64,000 nt of DNA, from NCBI GenBank assembly GCA_030248215.1, contig JASANG010000993.1:123702-187701 (forward strand), read 5' to 3'. Below, one piece after another: positions 55,600 to 64,000 of this stretch (its first letter is position 1; every line of letters starts with the position of its first letter). The notes beneath the pieces are model-generated. The model did no database searches. It was given only the letters and a program-made list of their open reading frames with translations, and had not been told where the DNA came from. The position numbers were made by a program, and so were the translations under genes. Source of the DNA: Enoplolaimus lenunculus. Its lineage: Eukaryota; Nematoda; Enoplea; Enoplida; Thoracostomopsidae.

Positions 55600-57400
55600 G
55601 TATCGAAGTGATTTGAATGTACAAAAAACATTTACATTATTTACGGTCAGACCGGTAGCCAACTTGTGTTGCTACGGGGGCTAAAAATTTTTTAAGACTT
55701 GCATACAAGGGTTTTGACGACTTACAAGCCAGTTTGAAAATATTCTAGGGGCTGTCAACATTCTTCCAAGGGACTCTGGCCATCTTGGCCCCCTTTGGGT
55801 ATGGGCTTGTTTATATTTACTATAATGTTTACATATTAGCTTTAAAGATAAGACAGTGTTTCGTGTAAAAAAGGTATCGGTATCCATAGTGCCGGCCGTC
55901 GACCTTGTTCAAAAGACACAAGTTAAATGTTAATTTGTAGTGCACCTAATGGTCTGGTTTAAATATCACTTGATTAATATAGTTGTAATTCTGTAAGTGA
56001 TTTCAGGTTTCAACTAAACCTATCCATTAGTTATTTAGTATATTTTTTGGATAATTACTTTATTTTAAGGTTTCCATGTAGAGTCGTGCTGAGTGCGAGA
56101 CAAGGAGTTGTCTTTGTTAAATTTTCTTTCGCAGTTTCGATATAACGTAACTAAATTGCCGACTTCTTTCTAAAACTTGTTTCAGCTGTAAATAATTTTT
56201 TAACTTTTGAGCTAGTCCGCACAGTTCGTTTAGAAAAATTTCAAGCTCAAAATATACTTTTGGTAAGCGCATTTTAGACTTTGGGATGGAAATGAACTAG
56301 GCGTTTGTCTTCTTTTCTTTTGATTTTGAAATTGCTATAACTATATTTGTTATTTGTTGCTGCATCACTCAAGCCTGGGTTTTGTAGGCAGAGATTTAAA
56401 TTAGAGAATGAAGCATCTATTTTTAAGGGCACGCATGTAGGTTTGTCAGTTTAATAATGAAACTATAATTTATATGGCCAGGAGACTGACAGTGGTGTAA
56501 ATATAGAGATAAGCCAAGATCTAGTTCAAAGCCCAAACAAATGAGTTAGGTCACTAAATATCACAAATTTTTAATACAAAATTCCTCAAAATGTTATTTT
56601 CAAAGATTGTACTCCATTTTTAGCATATCCTGGGCGCCGGTACAAATCACAGTGCACCCACTAAATTTAAGCAACAGCAATAATCGCAAAGATTGAATTA
56701 TTGAAGATTGAAATTTTTAATCAAAATGCAATTGGGTCAGAGAATACTCTGATGGAAGGTCGATTGACTCGATGACAATATATGTTTTGTCAAATGAATC
56801 CTAGACAGGTTTACTAAAGGTATGTACAATAGTTCGTAAACGGGCTCGCACGAGGGTCTGTCCATTTGCTAATATTTTACCTCTGAAGTTTTCATAAACT
56901 TCAATTTTTTATAAATACTACATATTGTTTCAAAATTCATAAAAAATGTGCACTTTTACTATGCATAGATATTTCGCCTAAATTGTCATCCTAAAAATTT
57001 TATGCCAGGGGCAAGATTATACTATCAAATTTTAGTTTTACGCATGAATTAACAGTTCAAAGATTATTGTCTAGTTTTCAAGGTTTTTAACAACTAAATC
57101 CAAAAAATATTTGAATTGATTAATTTCGTTTACATTTTCTTCGTATTTTTAGTGAAGTGGATGTTGTTACAAGCGAAATCTGTATGATATTTCTGGGTGT
57201 TTTATAAATTTAAAAGATAACTCGACAAATTTGCCCTTAGGCATTGCACAAAGATAAATAAGTTCTTTGACGCAGTTAAAATATATTTAAAGTTATATTA
57301 TGCTAAAAGCAAGCGGAAAAACGTAACTCGAAATTAAATATGCAAATTAAAACAAAACTTTAAAATCCTTAATGAGCCAATCAATCAGACTTGAAAAACT
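55600..57400. other. AT-rich spacer; no gene seen
   Basis: No repeat family or exon could be supported. Further 5' exons of the membrane protein at 57412 may be hidden here. Confidence 0.4.
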
Positions 57401-57411
57401 AAGAATTTCAG

Positions 57412-58559
57412 GCTATAAAAGGACAGTTCCCAACAAGTTAAGGATGTTCTTAGTTAGTTTTGCGCAAGTTTTTAGTCAGTTTTCGGGGGAAAATTTGGTT
57501 GCGATACTTCTATTAAAAGTTTCTGTTCATTACAGACCGCGAGTCACTTTATTATTTTCAACTATACCAGCCGTGGAACTTTCGGCTGTGAATTTAATCG
57601 GGATTGAATTTGGTGCGTTAATTGATAGATCGCATTTGATGCCAGCGCATGTCGAAGTTAATTGTAAGTAACTAAGGGCAATGCAAATTTCATAACTTGA
57701 AGTTATACATTCTTAGTGGCCTTATGGGTGCTTTACTACATCATTTCTATTCTAGCAATTTTTATCCAACCATTTTCGTTAAACTTGATACTTGCGGTAA
57801 TCTTGAATGCTAGTTGTCCTACGCTAACAAAACTGGGTAAGGCAAGTAATAAAAATAGCATAAAACAGATGTTTAAACAACGTCGTACCGAACACCAAAC
57901 TTGACTGTTTAATATTTTTAGACTTATTGACTGAAAATTTGTGCACGATAAAGCGATTTCTCTTGAATAAAAATTTTGAAAAAATTTGACGTTCAAATTT
58001 TTGTCCAGCGGTGGTAGCAGGTTTCCAATTCAGAGAGTTTGTTTTAATTGAGCAAGAAACTTGGACATTGTGGCAAAATCTGTCATTAATTTATAATAAA
58101 AGAGACCGATCTTTAAGTCCTATTCCGGAAGAAGTTACAAACCTAGACAATAAGAGATGCGAGCTTAGAAACATGGATCAACAGCAACACGATGTGACAC
58201 AATTGGCGCAAAACGTGAGACAGCTTACTGATGGCATGGCCCACATAAATTCTACCCTTGCTCAAACTCGGGTAACTAGTACTACCGATACCGGTCTGGC
58301 TATACATCCGTTACACGGAGGTTCAACGGGCCCTGATTTTAACACTTGGTTAGAAAATTTTAATTTAATTTGTGCAGCAAAACTGATAGATGACGAAATG
58401 AAATTACGGGTCCTACCTGCTTATCTTAGGGATATTGCAAAAGACATCTACGACGGGTTAGTTGTCGAGAATAAACGAACTTTTAAATCAATCTGCACTG
58501 CACTAGAGCGTAAACTGGCATCCCCGGAGTTAGCAGTTTATCATGAAGCTGCCTTGTAA
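57412..58559 (+). CDS. Sugar-porter-like (MFS) membrane protein exons reading into a Gag-like segment
   Basis: Exons 57412-57663, 57717-57836 and 58009-58559 (stop TAA) agree in phase, with TTTCAG/TTAG/CCAG acceptors and GTAAGT/GTAAGG donors; the first intron is only 53 bases. The first exon has KLRMFLVSFAQVFSQFSGEN, close to the sugar-porter helix 7 motif QxSGxN, a second helix (AVELSAVNLIGIEFG) and ALIDR, where sugar porters have a D-R-x-G motif. The second is one hydrophobic segment (LYYIISILAIFIQPFSLN). The third starts AVVAGFQFREFVLIEQETWT and from about codon 55 turns into a Gag-like sequence (FNTWLENFNLICAAKLIDDE, then LRVLPAYLRDIAKDIYDG). Similarity continues past the stop (EEMESKPLYSYLKAM). 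Either a retroelement fell into the last exon of a transporter gene, or the third exon is only retroelement and its phase match is chance. 5' exons were not found. Confidence 0.45.
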
Positions 58560-58640
58560 AGCCGCGAGGAAATGGAAAGCAAACCATTATACTCGTATTT
58601 AAAAGCCATGTGTGACCACCGTCGTCCAGCCATGTTTTGG
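58173..58640 (+). pseudogene. Retrotransposon Gag-like fragment
   Basis: From an ATG at 58173 the frame gives a Gln-rich start and a Retrotrans_gag-type core (FNTWLENF, LPAYL, ALERKL), then a TAA at 58557-58559, after which the same frame continues with gag-like sequence to another stop near 58659. The strand is opposite to the pol remnant to the right. Confidence 0.55.
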
Positions 58641-58678
58641 GAGGTTGCCGCACATTGACGAGGTGCCGAATTCCTGTT

Positions 58679-58995
58679 ATGTGCCCGCAGTACGTGGTTT
58701 GGACTTGTGCAACGTGGAGCTGAAGGAGAAGGACTCCGGGCCGTCGTCGGTTTGCGCCTGCGATCAGGATATATGGGATCCTTGAGTCGATTCAAATGCG
58801 GATGTGACCAATGTTGTACATGCTGTTTCGGCTATCCTTGGTGCTGCTATTTGGACTTCGCTAGTTGTTACCGCTGTTGGCTACATTTCGTACGCAATGG
58901 AGACCAGGTTGGTCAGCAAAGGAGCCAATATATCCGGGAAAGTCATCGAAAACATCGAGTTCTATTATAATTTAGTCGTCCATGATAAAAATTAA
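58679..58995 (+). other. Frame with one hydrophobic segment, unassigned
   Basis: A frame ending at 58995 reads VTNVVHAVSAILGAAIWTSL then VVTAVGYISYA, a probable membrane helix, followed by a polar tail. It could be a further exon of the membrane protein or part of a retroelement. Confidence 0.25.
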
Positions 58996-59255
58996 GATAA
59001 TAATATTCCGTTGCTCTAATTGACGTGCAAGTTATGTCACCGTTAATCCACGCACGTAAATTAGTTAGGATATGCTTATAACTGAATAATGATTTGCTAC
59101 GAGTTAATAAACCCCTTTGAATACGTAGTAAATGTATTAAAAGACACCCCGTCTGCTGTTAGAACGAAGGTTGTCGCGTGCACAACCCTTGTTAGACCGC
59201 AAGATTGGCTTCCCGTACTCTGATGCCTTTTCACTAGGGTCACCCGAATCTGGCG

Positions 59256-62200
59256 CTACCATGAAGTTCTCGGCGTCAGGCAACATATGCAGTGGGTCCG
59301 GGAGAATGGCTCTACGTTCAGGAACTTTGGGCTCTGTACAAAGAGTAGGATCCGTTCTGGTTGCGTAGTTAAGTCGGAAAAATTTTGTGCCTTATTTTCG
59401 CTGTCTGCTTGATCTACATTGCTTTGTTTCCGGTTAGTATTTTTGTCAGCGTCTACATTTTCAATGTGGGCAAGTTTAAGTCTGCGTACGTTAACTGTTT
59501 TCAACGGTGTGCTCGCTGATCGTGTAACCTGTTGTATCTTAGCAACTGTGCCATCATCAGAAATTATTACTCGATACAGACCCTGCCACAATCTTGCTAA
59601 TTTCCTGCTTTTTCCTTGCCCTATGGCTGATGGGTCATCCACGTTATACTGTCTACGTTACTGTAAAAAATTGTCCCCACGTACGAGCCCCTAACTCTGT
59701 AATTTTACTGTTTCCAAATTACATGTCCAAATGTCACTCATATCCTGCTTAGACCCTACTGACAACTCGCACTCTCTATGGACGACCTATGCTTGGTCAC
59801 GTTGCCGTCCATACCCAAGCTAAATTGTCAATAGGTTATTTAAAGGGCAACTGTTTTGTCCAGAGTCTGTCAGAAGGGACTCAGCTTATTTCACAACACA
59901 AAGTTTGTCGGAAGGAACTTTGCTTTGCAATTATACAGGGTCTGTTCGAAGGAACTCGTATTGTCAGACACTGTGTCCAGACAGTGTCTACATTGTCCTT
60001 AGTCCCTTCGAAGGACCTGTTTTCAAAACCCACTATCTATCTACACCTTCTGTAAAGTCTTTATAGCTTAAGGACATTGTCGTTTTGTCCCACCCTTAAT
60101 ACCAGGTGTGTGGACAATTTTTTACAGTAGCGTAGACAGCATTACGTGGATGATCCATGATACGTGCAAATACACCCTGTCATTTTTTATGAAAGGAAGG
60201 TTTCGGGCCTTCTTATCATGCTGAACCTTTTGCCTGTTCTGGGTTGTTTCTACAGACTGTCTTGCTAGGTTACAGGCTTTCACAGCAACCGGCAACTCAG
60301 TTCAGGTACAAAGTCTGGTACTGGTATTGGTTCCGACCGGTAAAAAAGCAAATCAAACGGGAGTGCTGGGTCTCGACCCAAATTTAGGTAAAATGGCGTC
60401 TCAATCGTCGACTCGTGAGTACTGCAACGGTATGCAAAACAAACGTATGGTAATATTCGGTCCCAATTAGTTTGATTGGTGCCTATATACAGACTGAGCA
60501 TTGTTTCCACCGCGCAATTAAACCTTTCTATCATGCCATCTCCAGCCGGATGGTAAGCTGTTGTAGTCAATTTCCTCACTCCTAGTAGCTTGCTTGTTTT
60601 ATTCATCAATTCAGAGACGTAGTTCGCACCTTGATCACTGAGGAACTTAGCCGGGACGCTAAACCGGCAAACCACTTGTTCGACAAATACTTTGGCTACG
60701 GTTAAAGCTTTCATGTCCGGAAGCGCAGCACATTCGATCCATTTGGTAAAGTAATTACCAAAAGTGATGATATACTTGTTGCCATTTTCCGTTAGCGGAA
60801 GTGTCCCAGAATGTCGCTGGCGACCATATACCAAGGACTGGATATCGGGGCAGGTTGTTACGGTGGAACAGTCTACCGTACCGGATTTTTCTTTGTTACA
60901 CAAGCATTACATTCCTGGCACCACTTTTTGACATCAGCATATACTGTTGGCCAGTTATCACGGTCGGTCAGTTTACTCATAGTTTTGCGTATACCTAAAT
61001 GAAACCTGAATAAATGATCTTGACATGCTCATAAGGCCTGTTCACGTAAAGATAGTGGTAAATAAATCTGTTCCCGACCACGAACTGGGCTTCGATGCTA
61101 GAGAATTTGTTTTTTGACTGACCATCGCTGCTTTCTGGCTTCATCGTCGTGCGAAAGTCTTTCTAATATAGCACTAGCGAATTCATCTTTGGCTTGTAAG
61201 CGACGAATTGTTGCCACTTCTTCTTCCGTCGAATCTGATAATAGTTTCATTTCTGCGGATACGCTATTTATTAAGATTTCCGAACCTTTCGTATAGATTG
61301 CATCGGTGCAGATCTGACATTTTTGCAAATCTTGGTCAAATTTAGGCGTTTCCAAAACTTCCGTTGGTCTTCGTGACATGACATCTGCATTGCGATTTTT
61401 TTCCCGGTGCTATGAACACTTTCAAAATCATACGCTTGCAGCATAAACCTCCAACGACACAGACGTCCATGTCCGTCTTTAATTGTAAGCAACCAATTCA
61501 ACGGTTGGTGATCTGTTACCACTGTAAACGGCCGACCGTACAGATAAGGTCGAAAGTGCTGAATCGCCCAGGCAACGGCCAGCATTTCTCTTTCAATTAC
61601 TGAGTAGTTACGCTCCGATTATCATCGGCAATTTGACTGATTACTGCTCCAATTGCAAAATCGCTCGCATCTGTTTGAATATAAAACGATTTATCAAAAT
61701 TTGGAAACGATTACAGGCGCTGTGGTTAACAATTGCTTTAGCGTTCTAAATGCGCTTTCACATTCGTTTGTCCATCGAAATTTCACATTCTCTTTTTGTA
61801 CAAATCATGCAGCGGTCTTGCAATTTTCGCAAAGCACCAAATAAACTGTCTGTAATATGACGCTAATCCCATGAAACTTTGCACTTCCTTTGGCGATGTT
61901 GGCGTTGGCCAGTTAGATATCTTTTCAATCTTATGACATTCCGGGAAATAGCCGTCACCTGATAAAACATGTCCTAAATACGGCACAGCTTTGCGTCCAA
62001 AATAACATTTTTTCAGATTCAGATTTAGATTTGCCAAACGCAAACGTTGAAATACAGTCCGCAGTCGGCTTAACAGTTGTTGTTGTGTTGCTCCCATAAA
62101 TAAGGTGTCGTCCAAATACACTAAGCAAATTTATCAATCTAAACCCGCCAGAACCGATTCCATCACTCGTTGAAAAATGGCGCAAGGCCAAACGGTAACT

Positions 62201-63941
62201 TTGTAAAACTGGAACAACCCTTCGTGCGAAATGAATGCAGTGCGATCTTTTCTATCTGGATCCAAGTCAATTTGATGATATCCACTCTGCATATCCAGTG
62301 TACAAAAATATTTAGCAGCTCCAAGCGATCCCAAAACATCGTCGATCCGCTTCATTGGGTAGCTGTCTCGCCTAGTTACTACATTCAACTTCCGATAATC
62401 AACAAAGAATTGCCACGTACCATTTTTTAGGTACCAGAACAACTGGCGATGCCCATTCGCTGGTCGATGGTTCTATTATTTCGATATCCAACATTCCTTG
62501 AATTTTCTTGGAAATAATATCTTGCAAAGCAAAAGCAGTTCGGTATGGTTTTTGCCGTATTGGAGCAGAATTTCCAGTTTCTATGCTGTTTGACATCCGT
62601 AGCCGTTACAAGATCATGATCACCGGCCGAAAAGATGTCCTCGAACTCATAAAGTATTGTTTCAGCTGTTCGCGATTTTACATAACTAATGCACAATCAG
62701 TTAAATGTAAATCACCAAATTTCTTTGTTATCTGGTCACTTTTTGCTATCATATGGCCCTTGCTCACCAGTTCGTCCGACGCTTTACTCTGCAAATATTC
62801 GATTTTAAGTTGTTTGTCATCCAATTTCGCGTACGCACACAAATTAGTACCTTGGTACAATGTCACCGGCGCTGCCGTAGGATTGAATATGCGGACAGGC
62901 ACTTCACCGCTTTTCCCAACTTTCGCAACTGTTGCAGCAACAGTGACCATTTCGGGATTTTTAGAGCAGCAGCGTTCCAGCAACAGTATTCCACCACACC
63001 GCTCAGTCGAATTTCCATTTATAATTGCTTTCGTTTTAGGCGGTAACCGCACAGTTGCATCAAGTATTACCTGTCGGGGCGCTTCAATCGATTACTTGCC
63101 CATGAAACTGCATTTGATTATTGTTATAATTCACGCTAAACGGACCAATATGTTCCAGAAAATCGTGACCTAAAATTACGTCATACGGAAGTCGTCGACA
63201 ATACCACGAGGACAATAAACTCACTGGCACCCAAACCCACGTTAGCTCGGATTACTCCAGAAATGTTCATAGAATGCCCACTAGCTGACCGAATGTTCGT
63301 GTTGTTCACAAATCGTACATTGGAGTTTAACCTATCGGGTGCCGTTTTACTGATGAGCGACAATTGAGCGCCGGTATCTACCAGTGCTATATAGGGATTA
63401 TCGTCGATCTGAATTGTCACGGTACCGTCCTTTTTATTTACACTATGAATGTTATGCAAGTTATACGGACCATAGTTAGTATTCTCCTGCTGACTATTTT
63501 CAACGCCAATTCTGTTCAGATCATTAGCCGTTTCTCGATCGCTTGCTCTATCGTACGTTGACCTTCTTGGTCGCCGTTGTTTATTGCTTGTCAACCAGTT
63601 GTTATTAAACGCGGCCAAAGTTCGAGTTACATATAGGCAGCATAAAAATCCATATTTGCAGTGGATCTACAAAAAACCACGTAAAAATCCAAAGATACCC
63701 CGCCGAACAATGCTAGATGCGGTCTTGGTAGCGCTTGAATCCAAAGAATTAGAGCTTGTGGTATTCCCAGAGCAGAAAAGACTTTTTGTTGTTGATTATT
63801 GATCGCAAATATGTCATTTACTGATATCTCAGTTCGTAGCTCATTTAATCGGTACATAATCACTGGTTGAAACATTATCTCAGGAATAAGCAGTTGAAAA
63901 TTTGTCTCCAAACCAATCGGAAGCGTGCGGCAATTGCTCAA
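59256..63941 (-). pseudogene. Decayed Ty3/gypsy-type pol (protease, RT, RNase H, integrase)
   Basis: Read leftwards: protease with ALVDTGAQLSLIS (about 63400-63340); a linker domain at 63052-62678; RT from EWASPVVLVPKK through DYRKLNVVTRRDSYPMKRID and LDMQSGYHQI to the YLDD active box (near 62110); RNase H with TDAS and VVTDHQPLNWLL (61680-61480); integrase with SDQGANY and HPAGDGMIERFN (60660-60520); and the integrase tail GLYRVIISDDGTVAK (59590-59500). Domain order is that of Ty3/gypsy. The frame is broken several times by small indels and stops (near 63180, 62690, 62430, 62125, 61380 and within the integrase) and is split by the insertion at 59631-60157, so it is inactive. Its gag and LTR would lie beyond 64000; no left LTR was recognised. 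Confidence 0.85.
59631..60157. mobile_element. Harbinger-like MITE inserted in the pol remnant (TGA duplication)
   Basis: Flanked by TGA (59628-59630 and 60158-60160). The ends are TGGGTCATCCACGTTATACT and (reverse complement) TGGATCATCCACGTAATGCT, then CTGTCTACG and ACTGTAAAAAATTGTCC on both sides. The interior repeats AGAAGGGACT / GAAGGAACT boxes. It separates the integrase core from its C-terminal tail. Confidence 0.8.
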
Positions 63942-64000
63942 ACTAGATATGGTTCCATCAGGACGATAGAAGTATGATTTGTTTCGAAGTGTTATTGGTT

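Noticed and set aside
1-64000. CRISPR arrays, operons, ribosome binding sites or prophage
   Set aside because: Spliced genes, low coding density and eukaryotic transposons show this is not prokaryotic DNA; regular spaced repeats here are minisatellites or MITEs without unique spacers.

Overview
This is eukaryotic DNA, most likely from a nematode. Three things point that way. Dozens of TTAGGC (nematode-type telomere hexamer) runs lie in the interior of the window. Almost every recognisable intron ends in TTTCAG or a close variant. A split astacin metalloprotease gene lies on the same strand as a Thr-rich/Cys-rich exon, a nematode-like combination. Species cannot be named from sequence alone. 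The window is gene-poor and packed with small inverted-repeat mobile elements, so the long reading frames in it are mostly repeat artefacts. The genes had to be read as exons.

Left part (1-8940): the 3' eight exons of an organic anion transporter (OATP/SLCO) on the + strand, with its Kazal-type loop, ending at 7801. It is followed at once by a 1.1 kb TTTG/CTTG tetranucleotide array. Next comes a 3.25 kb fold-back element (9534-12786) with tandem-repeat arms, a central 354-bp palindrome and a perfect 8-bp target duplication. At 15141-17464 is the first of three two-exon genes for secreted His/Gly/Tyr-rich proteins; the others are at 41323-43217 (- strand) and 48180-53677 (+ strand).

Middle (20371-35506, - strand): exons of an astacin metalloprotease (propeptide-like exon, domain N-terminus, zinc-site exon) and a Thr-rich Cys-repeat exon that is probably its 3' end, separated by mobile elements. 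Right end: three phase-compatible exons of a sugar-porter-like membrane protein (57412-58559) that read into a Gag-like segment on the + strand. These face a decayed Ty3/gypsy-type pol on the - strand (about 59256-63941), which is split by a Harbinger-like MITE.

Mobile elements: at least ten repeat families can be defined from recurring termini. The most striking has GGCCMATGT termini and makes 8-bp duplications (eight perfect examples here). Most members carry the TTAGGC runs inside the element, always in the same orientation relative to the ends, so the telomere-like DNA here is transposon cargo and not a chromosome end. The three HGY-rich genes and this telomere-repeat-carrying element family are the two things most worth following up.
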